Origin: Mucilaginibacter lappiensis
GTDB taxonomy: Bacteria; Bacteroidota; Bacteroidia; Sphingobacteriales; Sphingobacteriaceae
NCBI RefSeq assembly: GCF_900155965.1
Contig: NZ_FTMG01000010.1
Coordinates: 124,001 to 188,000, forward strand
Reading direction: 5' to 3'
Length of the DNA stretch: 64,000 nt
How positions within the stretch are numbered: position 1 is the stretch's first letter; each line of letters opens with the position of its first letter. This document shows, piece by piece, positions 51,683 to 60,063 of the stretch. Position numbers and translations under genes: made by a program. The notes beneath the pieces are model-generated. The model saw only the letters and a program-made list of their open reading frames with translations. It was not told where the DNA came from and made no database searches.

Positions 51683-51690
51683 CAAAGCTA
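51683..51690 (-). promoter_or_regulatory. Possible -7 element of ribE
   Basis: Minus-strand TAGCTTTG matches TAnnTTTG, 50 nt upstream of the ATG at 51633. No -33 element was found. Confidence 0.35.
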
Positions 51691-51749
51691 AAGAATATTA
51701 TAGATGTTTTTTGTCAGAGAAAAATGAAAAAACGATAAGCCTCTTAGTT

Positions 51750-51828
51750 TATCATTCTGAGGAACGAAGGACCTATTAATAGACTACGCATATTGAATAA
51801 TAGATGCTTCACTCCGTTCAGCATGACA
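51750..51828. repeat. Hairpin repeat, relative of 49310 and 7111
   Basis: TATCATTCTGAGGAACGAAGG (split at the 20th base: 51750-51770) and the right side TTCACTCCGTTCAGCATGACA pair only in part; an inner ATTATTCAA/ATTGAATAAT-like stem helps. It fills the gap upstream of ribE and the AHSA1 gene's 3' end. Confidence 0.45.
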
Positions 51829-51878
51829 AATTAAAAAGAAATAATCCTGTCAATCCTCTTAATTAAGGTTCATACAAA

Positions 51879-52376
51879 TTATTTAAAACTGGTAGATACA
51901 TCCACCCTTTTATTCCGAAGATCTTTCCCACCCTCAATTACCGATTTTAGGTTGGTGAGGTAAAAAGTCCAGCCAAGCTGGCATTGCACATATAGGTTTT
52001 TTGCCGGATCATCCTCCATGGGGATGTTTTCCTGGGTAAGCTCAATAAGGGTGAGGCCATATTTGTTCTGGATATCGATGGTGACAATACTGCCGCCGGT
52101 AAAGGTGAATTTGAGCAGGTCGGAGCCGTTGTTTTCCAATACCTGGCCATTCTCAACAGCATTGTCGTCAAAGCCATGCCAGTACCAGGAGTAGGTATCT
52201 TCCTTGCTGATGAATTCGTCTTTTTCGCGCTGGCGGCCAACTATGGTAAAAAAATCAGCCTGGCGTAAAAACCAGCTTTCGAGCCCGGCAGGAGTGGCCC
52301 ATGCCTCATAAATATTACGAACGTTGGTATTAAAATCGGCGGTCAGTTTAAAGTTTGTCCAGCGGTTATCAGTCAT
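51879..52376 (-). CDS. SRPBCC / AHSA1-type protein
   Basis: 165 residues from ATG 52376; 12 extra codons upstream in frame are not needed. Elements FNTNVRNIYEAWATPAGLESWF, YSWYWHGFDD, LLKFTFTGGSIVTIDIQ and a C-terminal helix (GWTFYLTNLKSVIEGGKDLR) fit the START-like fold of AHSA1 proteins. It is a paralog of the 5379-5813 product. Cytoplasmic; ligand unknown. Confidence 0.75.
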   Translation of the reverse strand: MTDNRWTNFKLTADFNTNVRNIYEAWATPAGLESWFLRQADFFTIVGRQREKDEFISKEDTYSWYWHGFDDNAVENGQVLENNGSDLLKFTFTGGSIVTIDIQNKYGLTLIELTQENIPMEDDPAKNLYVQCQLGWTFYLTNLKSVIEGGKDLRNKRVDVSTSFK

Positions 52377-52453
52377 ATATATAATAACATTGTTTGATAT
52401 AAAAATAATCATAATACCTTACCCTTTTATTAACTTGCTTTTAAATATTAACC

Positions 52454-52915
52454 ATGGCTAAACAAAGCGCCGGAATACTATTATATCGAAAAACTGAAGG
52501 TAAATTACAGGTTTTCCTGGTGCATCCAGGTGGCCCGTTCTTTAAAAATAAAGATGAGGGCAACTGGTCGATCCCTAAAGGTGAATTTTTAGATGAGGAG
52601 GATCCGCTGGAAGCTGCAAAACGCGAATTTAAGGAAGAAACCGGGCAGGCCATCGCGGGTAAATTCATCCTTTTAAACCCGATCACGCAAAAGAGCGGTA
52701 AAAAAGTACATGCCTGGGCTGTAGAAGGTGATATGGATCATTTGAGCATCAAAAGTAATCAGTTTGAAATGGAATGGCCGCCACGTTCGGGCAAACAGCA
52801 ATCATTCCCTGAAGTGGATAGGGCAGAATGGTTCGATATGGACATAGCGAAAGTAAAGATCAACCCGGCGCAGGCAGGATTTATTGAGGAGTTGGTTGAG
52901 ACTATAGGACTATAG
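52454..52915 (+). CDS. NUDIX hydrolase
   Basis: 153 residues. The NUDIX box is complete: G at the start of GEFLDEEDPLEAAKREF, then KEETGQ, with the metal-binding REXXEE. The early SAGILLYRKTEGKLQVFLVHP and WSIPKGE match the group of NUDIX enzymes that hydrolyse nucleoside diphosphate or diadenosine compounds. The last residues (ETIGL) are encoded by the start of the following repeat, which runs through the stop codon. Confidence 0.87.
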   Translation: MAKQSAGILLYRKTEGKLQVFLVHPGGPFFKNKDEGNWSIPKGEFLDEEDPLEAAKREFKEETGQAIAGKFILLNPITQKSGKKVHAWAVEGDMDHLSIKSNQFEMEWPPRSGKQQSFPEVDRAEWFDMDIAKVKINPAQAGFIEELVETIGL

Positions 52916-53030
52916 GATGATAGGACTTTGGGACTATGTGATTCTTGGATGAAGAACTGTTGATGATCGGGCTTGTCTCAAAGTCCCACAATCTCAAAGT
53001 CCCCAAGTTCCATCATCTCAAAATCCCTTT
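52900..53030. repeat. Word-built hairpin (GGGACTTTGAGA family)
   Basis: The left side (52900-52940) is made of GACTATAGGACTATAGG and GGGACTATG words; the right side (52977-53030) of CAAAGTCCC and CATCATCTCAAAATCC words, an imperfect complement. The left side overlaps the NUDIX stop codon. Confidence 0.55.
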
Positions 53031-53096
53031 GTAAAACTAATTTCACCTTTTGCCGTTCTGCTTTTACCTTTATGGGCAATTATATAACTTAGTAAA

Positions 53097-54071
53097 ATGA
53101 AGTTTTTTAAATATCTACCTATAGCTTTTTTATTGATCGCGATTGCATCGTGCAAACCCAAACCTAAATCTGTCAGTATTCCTGTGGTGGGTTTTGTAGA
53201 TGCTTTTGAGGATGCAACCATATCTCAGGCGCGCACCGGTTTTACCGATGCTTTGAAAAAAGAGGGCTTTAGCGAAGCTAAAAAAACAGTGCAGATAGAA
53301 TACAGCAACGCACAAGGCAATATTCCTACACTAACCCAGATCGTTAATCATTTTGTTTCCGAAAATGTTGATCTGCTGGCTACCTGTACAACCTTATCTA
53401 CCGTTACCGCCATACAAAAAACTAAAACCATACCTATTTTTGCCATGGTATCGCCTGTGCCAGAGCGAATGCATGTGCTTGATGCCAGCGGTAAAGCCCC
53501 GGCTAATCTTTTTGGTGCATTAGAAGATCTGAACTATATTGATACTTCATTTGCCATTATCCCTAAATTGCTGAAACCCAAAGGTGCAAAGCTGGTGATC
53601 GGGATGATCTATAATCAATCAGAGCCACAATCTACAGACGCGCTAAACCGCATCAAATCACTGGCCGAAAAGCAAAATATAACCATTGTGGCTTTACCGC
53701 TAAATTCTTCGGCCGATGCGCAACTGGTTACCCAATCGCTGCTGAATAAAAATATCGACGCCTTTTTTGCTAACCCGGATAATACCGTTTTTGCATCATT
53801 TGAGACCATTTTGAAAAGCTGCAACCAAAAAAATGTACCCATATTTACCAGCGAGGCTGGCCTGGTACAACGCGGTGCCGTAGCTGCTTTTGGCGCCGAT
53901 ATTTACCAATGGGGTTACCAGGCGGGTGAGCAGGCCGCTTACTTCCTGAAAAACCATAAAACCGATGGCCTGGCGCCTCAGATGGTGAAGATCAGGAAAC
54001 GGGTGTATAACCCAGCCGCTGCCAAAAAATATAACATTACGGTGCCTTCAAATTTTGAGGCTGTTAAATAA
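53097..54071 (+). CDS. ABC transporter substrate-binding lipoprotein (TrpX-like)
   Basis: 324 residues. Lipoprotein signal with Cys19 (LLIAIASCKPK), then a periplasmic-binding fold of PF04392 type: PVVGFVDAFEDATISQARTG, VNHFVSENVDLLATCTTLST, and IFTSEAGLVQRGAVAAFG. Related proteins bind tryptophan or other aromatic ligands. It starts the three-gene ABC operon: the permease begins at the base after its stop. Confidence 0.85.
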   Translation: MKFFKYLPIAFLLIAIASCKPKPKSVSIPVVGFVDAFEDATISQARTGFTDALKKEGFSEAKKTVQIEYSNAQGNIPTLTQIVNHFVSENVDLLATCTTLSTVTAIQKTKTIPIFAMVSPVPERMHVLDASGKAPANLFGALEDLNYIDTSFAIIPKLLKPKGAKLVIGMIYNQSEPQSTDALNRIKSLAEKQNITIVALPLNSSADAQLVTQSLLNKNIDAFFANPDNTVFASFETILKSCNQKNVPIFTSEAGLVQRGAVAAFGADIYQWGYQAGEQAAYFLKNHKTDGLAPQMVKIRKRVYNPAAAKKYNITVPSNFEAVK

Positions 54072-54941
54072 ATGGATTTTTATCTTACTACGGTAACATT
54101 GGGGCTTTGCTATTCGGCTTTGGCGCTGGGTATTTATATCTCCATGAAGATCTTTAATATCCCGGATATCACCACCGATGGCAGTTATACGCTGGGTGGC
54201 GCGGTTACGGCAATGATGCTGACGCACCATCAGTCGCCCTATATTATTTTACCTGCGGTGATTGTAGCCGGTGGTATAGCTGGCGCCTTAACCGGGTTGA
54301 TCCATACCAAGCTTAAAATAAACGCTTTACTGGCTGGTATCCTGGTCATGACGGCCCTGTTTTCGGTAAACCTCACCATCATGGGGCGTTCCAATATACC
54401 GCTGAGTAATCTGCCATCGTTGTTCTCGTTGGTACAGGTGGTGGCCGACCCTAACCAGAATACGTTTTGGATATTATTGGTATTTGTTATCCTGATCACT
54501 TTTTTGATCGGGTACCTGCTCAAAACAGATTTTGGGATAGCCATGCGGGCAACAGGCAACAGCGAATCTATGATTAGGGCGCTAGGGGTTAATACCGATA
54601 GAATGAAGATCAGCGGTTTGGCATTGGCCAATGCCTTGACAGCTTTGAGCGGCTACTTTTTTGTACAATCGCAGGATTTTGCCGATATTAACATGGGCAT
54701 AGGCATCGTAATTGTAGGTCTGGGTTCGGTGATTATTGCCGAGTCACTGATCAACTGGCTGCGTATCACCAGCGTTTGGCTCAGTTTGGTTCTGGTGCTG
54801 GGTGGAGCTATAGTATTTCAACTGGTATTGGCGGTTACGCTGGCTATAGGTGTAGACCCGAATATGCTTAAAATAGTTACCGCCGTTTTTGTATTGCTGA
54901 TCGTTAGTTTACCCCGTTTATCATTACTCCGGTCATCATGA
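54072..54941 (+). CDS. ABC transporter permease (TrpY-like)
   Basis: 289 residues with about eight hydrophobic helices. NIPDITTDGSYTLGGAV, a Gly-rich first loop, and MRATGNSESMIRALGVNTDRMK, the cytoplasmic coupling segment, match the BPD_transp_2 family. It imports the ligand caught by the preceding lipoprotein. It is directly adjacent to that gene (no spacer) and overlaps the ATPase start by 4 nt. Confidence 0.85.
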   Translation: MDFYLTTVTLGLCYSALALGIYISMKIFNIPDITTDGSYTLGGAVTAMMLTHHQSPYIILPAVIVAGGIAGALTGLIHTKLKINALLAGILVMTALFSVNLTIMGRSNIPLSNLPSLFSLVQVVADPNQNTFWILLVFVILITFLIGYLLKTDFGIAMRATGNSESMIRALGVNTDRMKISGLALANALTALSGYFFVQSQDFADINMGIGIVIVGLGSVIIAESLINWLRITSVWLSLVLVLGGAIVFQLVLAVTLAIGVDPNMLKIVTAVFVLLIVSLPRLSLLRSS

Positions 54942-55687
54942 TAGCTATAAACGACATACACAAGACCTTTAACAAGGGTAAGGCTAATCAGGTTAATGCG
55001 GTTAATGGCATCAGCCTGCATATTGCGGAAGAGGAGTTCCTGGTGATTGTGGGTTCCAATGGGTCGGGTAAAACCACTTTGCTTAACCTGGTAGCCGGAA
55101 GTGTGTTCCCAGATACGGGTAGTATCAGCATAGACGAAAATAACGTGAGTAAACTGCCCGATTACCACCGCAGCCAATGGATAGCCCGGGTGTTTCAAAA
55201 CCCGGTGAGCGGTACAGCATCTGACCTGAGTATTCTGGATAACTTCAGACTGGCAGCTATCCGCACTAAGGCCAAAGGCTTATCCATCGGTATCAATGAT
55301 AAATTCAAACAGCAGGTTAAGGAAAAAATAGCCACGCTGGGCATGGGCTTGGAAAACAAGGTAGAGCAATCTATGGGGACGCTCTCGGGCGGACAGCGTC
55401 AGGCTTTAACGCTGCTGATGAGTGTGATGGATAGCTGTAAAGTATTGTTGCTGGATGAACCTACCGCAGCGCTCGATCCGCGCTCGGCAGAGGTAGTAAT
55501 GCGTACGGCTGATAAACTGATCACTGATTTTAAGTTGACTGCCATCCTGATCACCCATAACCTCAAGGATGCCTATAATTATGGTACACGGATTATGCAA
55601 ATGAGTGAAGGGCTGGTATTGCGCGATCTGAACAACAAACAAAAGTCAGATTTAAAGCAAAATGATCTTTTTGATTGGTTTGGTTAA
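54938..55687 (+). CDS. ABC transporter ATPase (TrpZ-like)
   Basis: 249 residues. Walker A GSNGSGKTT, Q-loop region, signature LSGGQRQAL, Walker B VLLLDEPTAALD and the switch His (ITHN) are all present, so it should be active. Overlap by 4 nt with the permease gene and the order SBP-permease-ATPase define one importer. Amino-acid-type ligand (tryptophan-like) is inferred from family. Confidence 0.9.
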   Translation: MIAINDIHKTFNKGKANQVNAVNGISLHIAEEEFLVIVGSNGSGKTTLLNLVAGSVFPDTGSISIDENNVSKLPDYHRSQWIARVFQNPVSGTASDLSILDNFRLAAIRTKAKGLSIGINDKFKQQVKEKIATLGMGLENKVEQSMGTLSGGQRQALTLLMSVMDSCKVLLLDEPTAALDPRSAEVVMRTADKLITDFKLTAILITHNLKDAYNYGTRIMQMSEGLVLRDLNNKQKSDLKQNDLFDWFG

Positions 55688-55721
55688 AAAATGGCAAAGT
55701 AATTGTATAGTGTTGTGCACT

Positions 55722-55964
55722 ATGAAGATTAATAATTTTGAACCCATACTCGATGCTTACCAGTTGGTAAGAGGAGCCAAGATAAAAGGAAAAAAACAAG
55801 ACGAAATATTTGAGCTAGGCATATACGATGCGTTGAAAAGAGGGTACACCCTGTATCCTTTAGAGCATGGCGTAAAATATGATGATTTCAGCGTGATCAT
55901 ATCGGAAAAAGAATTAAAGAATAACTTTTTGATCGAAGGTGCTAAAGCTGCAATAGCTGCTTAA
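55722..55964 (+). CDS. Small conserved-looking protein, unknown
   Basis: 80 residues from ATG 55722; the frame reaches back to 55662 but the earlier part overlaps the ATPase gene. The product MKINNFEPILDAYQLVRGAK continues IKGKKQDEIFELGIYDALKRG and ends EGAKAAIAA. No signal, no membrane segment, no family recognised. It lies 34 nt past the ABC ATPase and may be co-transcribed. Confidence 0.5.
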   Translation: MKINNFEPILDAYQLVRGAKIKGKKQDEIFELGIYDALKRGYTLYPLEHGVKYDDFSVIISEKELKNNFLIEGAKAAIAA

Positions 55965-55982
55965 GATGTTTGAATTTGGGGG

Positions 55983-56045
55983 AGACACATGTGATGTGTC
56001 TCTACGTTTTTATTTTTTTCATGTAGAGACGCATCGCATGCGTCT
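55983..56045. repeat. Hairpin repeat (AGACGCATGTGATGCG family), second copy
   Basis: Arms 55983-56005 and 56023-56045 pair at 19 of 23 positions. It is related to the terminator-like copy at 42794, but here no T tract follows. The rest of the 339-nt gap 55965-56303 shows nothing else I can support. Confidence 0.65.
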
Positions 56046-56303
56046 AATATATCGCATTTACCTCCTATTTTGCAATTTCAATCAATAAGTGTAATTTTGT
56101 AAAAAAATAAATGATGCTGTTTAATAATTCATTCTGCTTAAAAAATATGATGTGGCCCATGGTGGCCCGGCAGAAGGGTTGTGCATCAATGATACTCTTC
56201 TCCAGTCCGTTTTAGAAAATACTATTGCCACGGACAGAATTTATTACATCATTATTTATTCAATTTATGCTTGCTGCAAGTAAGCTTTTGCAATTTTAAA
56301 TTT

Positions 56304-56825
56304 ATGAACACTTATTATACTATCGAAGAGAAGTATCTACAGGCCATCGATAAAATATCATACGGGAAAACACCCAAAGCGCTTAAATTACTGAACGAAA
56401 TCATCAGCAACGATCCATTATATGCACGTGCCCATCACCAGTTGGGGATGATATACTATTACGAGATTAAGGATTACCAAACCGCGGGTTACCATTTCAA
56501 AACCTGTATGGAGCTGGAGCCAGCCTTCCCGGATAACTATAGCCATTATCTTGATCTGCTTGTTTTTTTGAACATGGAGAAACTGGTGCATGCCATATCA
56601 ACCAAAGCTTTAAACACACAAGGTGTTGACGCTGCTGGTATATATGATCTGCTCGGGCTGTTCTATGAAAAGAGCAAGCAGTGGACAAAAGCCCTGGAAG
56701 CTTATCAGAAAGCCTTCATGGAGGTAACCGAAAATAACGAAAAGGTGGATATTGAACTGAGTCTGAAACGGGTAAAGTCAAAGATGAAGCAAACTTTGGC
56801 TTATACTTACCAGATAACGGAATAA
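56304..56825 (+). CDS. TPR-like cytoplasmic protein
   Basis: 173 residues from ATG 56304. Helical repeats of TPR type: ALKLLNEIISNDPLYARAHHQ, AGYHFKTCMELEPAFPDNYS, and ALEAYQKAFMEVTEN. No signal peptide. It may bind a partner in the cytoplasm; none is suggested by the neighbours. A shared hairpin and terminator follow. Confidence 0.7.
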   Translation: MNTYYTIEEKYLQAIDKISYGKTPKALKLLNEIISNDPLYARAHHQLGMIYYYEIKDYQTAGYHFKTCMELEPAFPDNYSHYLDLLVFLNMEKLVHAISTKALNTQGVDAAGIYDLLGLFYEKSKQWTKALEAYQKAFMEVTENNEKVDIELSLKRVKSKMKQTLAYTYQITE

Positions 56826-56846
56826 AAGCCATCCCGACCAAATCCA

Positions 56847-56932
56847 CGCGTCATTGCGAGGTACGAAGCAATCCCTAACTATACAGAGCCGATCTGCAAA
56901 TCGGGGATTACTTTGTACCTCGCAATGACGCG
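56847..56932. repeat. Hairpin repeat (CGCGTCATTGCGAGGTACG family)
   Basis: Arms 56847-56875 and 56904-56932 pair at 27 of 29 positions, with a 28-nt loop that has its own GATCTGCAAATC stem. It sits between convergent genes just before their terminator. Confidence 0.75.
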
Positions 56933-56939
56933 TTTTATT

Positions 56940-56978
56940 AAAACAACAAAAGCGGGGTATAACCGCTTTTGTTGTTTT
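56940..56978. terminator. Bidirectional terminator
   Basis: AAAACAACAAAAGCGG (56940-56955) pairs perfectly with CCGCTTTTGTTGTTTT (56963-56978) around a 7-nt loop. The A-rich left and T-rich right flanks let it stop both the TPR gene and the cytochrome gene. Confidence 0.85.
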
Positions 56979-56983
56979 AGTGT

Positions 56984-57445
56984 TTAGCTCTTTTTATTAG
57001 TCGCTCTTACGGCTTTTACCTGGGCCGCTGTAATGGCCGTGGCTTTGTTACCGAAACTGTTACGTACAAAGGTGAGCACATCGGCAATTTCCTGGTCTTT
57101 CAAAAAATCGTGTGAAGCCATACTATTAGAGTAGGTTTCGCCATTAATTTCCACGTCTTCGTTAAAACCGTTCAGTAAAATTTTGATGAGCTTGGTTTTA
57201 TCGCCTAAAACATAGGTTGTTTTAACCAACGGTGGATTCATGTGTGGTACACCCAAAGCATCGGCCTGGTGGCATGATACACAATATTGCGTAAATACCT
57301 TCTGACCGGCTGCGATGGAGGCTTTTAAGCCTACGGGAGTATGTTTTACAGGAGTTTTGGCCCTATGTTTTGTTTGAGCCTGAAGGCCGGTTACTGTAAA
57401 TAATACAGATACAAATATGATGAGCGGGGCTTTTTTAAAGTCCAT
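56984..57445 (-). CDS. Exported c-type cytochrome
   Basis: 153 residues with a signal peptide (to about GLQAQTK). One heme site CVSCH (near 55-59) and an axial Met in YSNSMASHDF fit a class I cytochrome c. It lies in the periplasm and probably takes electrons from the sugar dehydrogenase encoded just upstream, whose last base overlaps this start. The Lys-rich end suggests binding to an acidic partner. Confidence 0.87.
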   Translation of the reverse strand: MDFKKAPLIIFVSVLFTVTGLQAQTKHRAKTPVKHTPVGLKASIAAGQKVFTQYCVSCHQADALGVPHMNPPLVKTTYVLGDKTKLIKILLNGFNEDVEINGETYSNSMASHDFLKDQEIADVLTFVRNSFGNKATAITAAQVKAVRATNKKS

Positions 57446-58758
57446 TATTTTTTATAGGTTATTTTGTAAATAGTTCCCTGGTTATCGTCGGTTATATAAA
57501 GTGAGCCATCCGGACCTTGTGCTAATCCGCATGGGCGGTGCTCTGCACGACCTGATGCTGTTTGTGCCGCGGTACCTGCAAAACCATCGGCAAATACTTC
57601 CCATTCGCCGCTTGGCTTGCCATCTTTAAATGGTTGAAACACCACGAAATAGCCAGCCTGTGGTTCAGGGGCACGGTTCCAGGAACCATGGAATGCAATA
57701 AAAGCGCCGTTCTTGTATTTTTCGGGGAATTGATTACCAGTATAAAACAACAGGCCATTAGGGGCAAGGTGACCTGGGAAAGCAACAACTGGGTCGATAG
57801 CACCTTGGCCGCCTTCTTTTTTGCCATCTCCGCCATATTCGGGCATTAATATTTTTTTGTGCTGTTCCTGGTCGTAGTACATATAAGGCCAACCGGCGTT
57901 ATCCCCTTTTTTAATGGCATACATACATTCGGCCGGCAAAATGGCCGATTGTTTGGTGGTATACATATCAGGGAAAAGATCATGTAACTGATCGCGGCCA
58001 TGTTGCATCACATATAGCTGGTTGTTTTGTTGGTTCCAATCGAAGCCAACCACGTTGCGAAGCCCTGTAGCATAACGAACACCATCGCCATAGTGTTGGT
58101 TCAGCTTGTCGGCTTTGAATTGCCAGATACCGCCCGCAGAATCTAAAATAGGGCAGCCTTTTTGACCTGGTGAACCTTTTTTGCGGTCCTGTTCCTGGCA
58201 TGAGTTGGAGTAAGCGCCAATGTTTACGTACAGGTTGCCATCGTTATCCAGGGTAATGGCCTTAGCTTCATGCTCGCGACGACTTAGCAAACCGGTAACA
58301 ATTTTTTCAGGTTGATCTGGATTGATCACTTCGTTTTGAGCGTTCAGTTTATAACGGAAAACTTCCTCGTCAGATGAAGCATACAGATAACCGTTTTTAA
58401 CGTATACACCTGTACCGCCAAAGGTTCCAAAACCTGTTTTTACCGTAGCTTGATCACCCTCCTGGTGCAGGAACAAAATGCCCTTGCCATTTTTGGCGCG
58501 ATTCAATTTAACATAGATATCGCCTTGTGGGGTTACCGCTATTTCACGGGTACCACCTAATTTATCGGCAATAACTGCGGCGTTAAACCCTGCTGGTAGC
58601 TTTAGCCCGGCTCCGCCATCAGTAGTTGGAGTGATTGTAGCAGCGACTGAATCTTTATCGTTATTGGTTGATTCGCCGCTTTTACAGGCATTAAATAATA
58701 TGAACCCGGCTATTGCAGCAACAGGCAGCAATGCTGAAAATAATTTTCTGTTCTTCAT
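57445..58758 (-). CDS. PQQ-dependent sugar dehydrogenase-like lipoprotein
   Basis: 437 residues, lipoprotein Cys25 (FILFNACKSG). The beta-propeller family of soluble glucose/sorbosone dehydrogenases is evident: LPAGFNAAVIADKLGGTREIAV, YATGLRNVVGFDW, GDNAGWPYMYY, FHGSWNR and the end YITDDNQGTIYKITY. It oxidises sugars with PQQ in the periplasm. Overlap with the cytochrome c gene by 1 nt indicates a paired electron route. Whether PQQ is made by the cell is not shown in this window. Confidence 0.85.
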   Translation of the reverse strand: MKNRKLFSALLPVAAIAGFILFNACKSGESTNNDKDSVAATITPTTDGGAGLKLPAGFNAAVIADKLGGTREIAVTPQGDIYVKLNRAKNGKGILFLHQEGDQATVKTGFGTFGGTGVYVKNGYLYASSDEEVFRYKLNAQNEVINPDQPEKIVTGLLSRREHEAKAITLDNDGNLYVNIGAYSNSCQEQDRKKGSPGQKGCPILDSAGGIWQFKADKLNQHYGDGVRYATGLRNVVGFDWNQQNNQLYVMQHGRDQLHDLFPDMYTTKQSAILPAECMYAIKKGDNAGWPYMYYDQEQHKKILMPEYGGDGKKEGGQGAIDPVVAFPGHLAPNGLLFYTGNQFPEKYKNGAFIAFHGSWNRAPEPQAGYFVVFQPFKDGKPSGEWEVFADGFAGTAAQTASGRAEHRPCGLAQGPDGSLYITDDNQGTIYKITYKK

Positions 58759-59043
58759 GGCAATTGATTAATGGTTATCAAATTAAATAAATATACGGGG
58801 AATACCAAAATCTGTTTTGTTTAATGCTATGACAGAAGCTGCTTTATTTCAGCAATATCCGCTATCAAGCGTGCTATATTTTACCTGCTGTTATGGGTAT
58901 GCTTGTGTTTCTGAAATTAAATTCCGTCAAATATTTATAAATAAAAATTAAATTCTGATTTATAGCTGTTTGATTATGGGTATGAAATATCGGTTAAACC
59001 ATTGTCATTGGTTATCGTCCTAACTACATAAAATTTAACAACC

Positions 59044-59841
59044 ATGAAGAAGTTAATCATATTATCAGCCATAGCAGCAAGCGGGTTATTTTATACCAAA
59101 ACCGCCAATGCACAAATATCTATCCACCTGGGTTTTAATATACCAGTACGCCAGCCAGAACCAGTTGTTGTGCAAGAGACACCGGTTTATGATGATGATA
59201 ATGTACCAGCCGACTACAACGATGATTACTACTATCTACCCGAAGTTGAGGCTTACTATTGTGTGCCAAGGCATTGCTATTATTATAACGACGGTAGCTC
59301 ATGGGTAAGCGCAGCTTATTTGCCAGGCGCGTATCGTAACTATAACTGGCGTACTGCTGTAAGATATGAAGTACGTGCTCCAAGACCATATATGCGTAAT
59401 GATTTTTACAGGTCAAGGTGGGGTGGTTATGCTGGTGACCGGGCCAACTGGGGCCATCGTTTTGACAACAGGTATACTGGTGGTTACGCCTACTCCAACC
59501 GTGATAACCACGGATGGGGCAGAGGTGATTATGGTCGCGGTAACTGGGGCGGCAGATCAAATCAGTACGATAACCGTGGATGGAACAGAGATAACCATGA
59601 TCGCGGTAACTGGGGCGGTAATCAAAACCAGAATGACAACCGTGGATGGAACAGGGATAACCACGATCGTGGCAACTGGGGCGGTAATCAAAACCAGAAT
59701 GACAACCGTGGATGGAACAGGGATAACCACGATCGTGGCAACTGGGGTGGTCAACGTTCAGATAACCGTAACAATGATAACCGTGGAGGTAACAATGGCC
59801 AACGCTTTGCCGAAAACAGAGGTTATGCCACACGTCAATAA
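59044..59841 (+). CDS. Exported Gly/Asn/Arg-rich repeat protein
   Basis: 265 residues. A signal peptide (ending ANAQ) and a Pro/Val-rich start are followed by a Tyr-rich small domain (YYYLPEVEAYYCVPRHCYYY, two Cys), then a Gly/Asn/Asp/Arg-rich tail. The tail holds three 22-residue units NDNRGWNRDNHDRGNWGGNQ (unit ends vary) plus a degenerate one before them. No known enzyme motif. The tail may be disordered or bind nucleic acid, polyanion or cell-surface material. Low-complexity composition also produces long open frames in the other frames, which are not genes. Confidence 0.7.
   Translation: MKKLIILSAIAASGLFYTKTANAQISIHLGFNIPVRQPEPVVVQETPVYDDDNVPADYNDDYYYLPEVEAYYCVPRHCYYYNDGSSWVSAAYLPGAYRNYNWRTAVRYEVRAPRPYMRNDFYRSRWGGYAGDRANWGHRFDNRYTGGYAYSNRDNHGWGRGDYGRGNWGGRSNQYDNRGWNRDNHDRGNWGGNQNQNDNRGWNRDNHDRGNWGGNQNQNDNRGWNRDNHDRGNWGGQRSDNRNNDNRGGNNGQRFAENRGYATRQ
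59569..59766 (+). repeat. 66-bp tandem repeat inside the Gly/Asn-rich gene
   Basis: Three 66-bp units start at 59569, 59635 and 59701. The differences between units 1 and 2 that I see are all third-position synonymous changes; units 2 and 3 are identical over their first 47 nt and then unit 3 diverges. A degenerate earlier unit lies before 59569. Confidence 0.75.
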
Positions 59842-59890
59842 AATGATAGGCTTACAAATATGAATATTTAATTCTCAATATATTTTAAAT

Positions 59891-59925
59891 AAAAGAATCG
59901 CCTGTAAGGGGCGATTCTTTTTGTT
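59891..59925 (+). terminator. Rho-independent terminator after the repeat protein gene
   Basis: AAAAGAATCGCC (59891-59902) pairs with GGCGATTCTTTT (59910-59921), followed by T-rich sequence. It lies 49 nt past the stop at 59841. Confidence 0.85.
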
Positions 59926-60014
59926 TTAGACCTGACCGGATAAAAGAACTACCTAAAATAACTCGATTTAGCATTTATTTATGCCTATAGCTAACTTATC
60001 ATACTAAAGGCTCT

Positions 60015-60043
60015 TTTGTGTTATTATTTATGTTATATATTTG
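60015..60043 (+). promoter_or_regulatory. Bacteroidota promoter of the LacI-type gene
   Basis: TTTG at 60015-60018 and TATATTTG at 60036-60043 are 17 nt apart, matching the -33/-7 pattern of Bacteroidota sigma factors. The start codon is only 20 nt after the -7 element, so the leader is very short. This is the best promoter I found in the window. Confidence 0.65.
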
Positions 60044-60063
60044 GATAAACAACACTAAAAAAC

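Noticed and set aside
51634..51700. Possible FMN riboswitch upstream of ribE
   Set aside because: No conserved FMN aptamer stem pattern is visible in the short leader.
56111..56215. 34-codon ORF starting MMLFNNSF
   Set aside because: Too short, no hydrophobic or conserved pattern, and no ribosome-binding context that stands out.
59135..59833. 232-codon minus-strand frame and a plus-strand frame at 59366-59863 in the Gly/Asn-rich gene
   Set aside because: Both arise from the 66-bp tandem repeats and biased composition; the true frame has a signal peptide, a terminator and synonymous variation between units.
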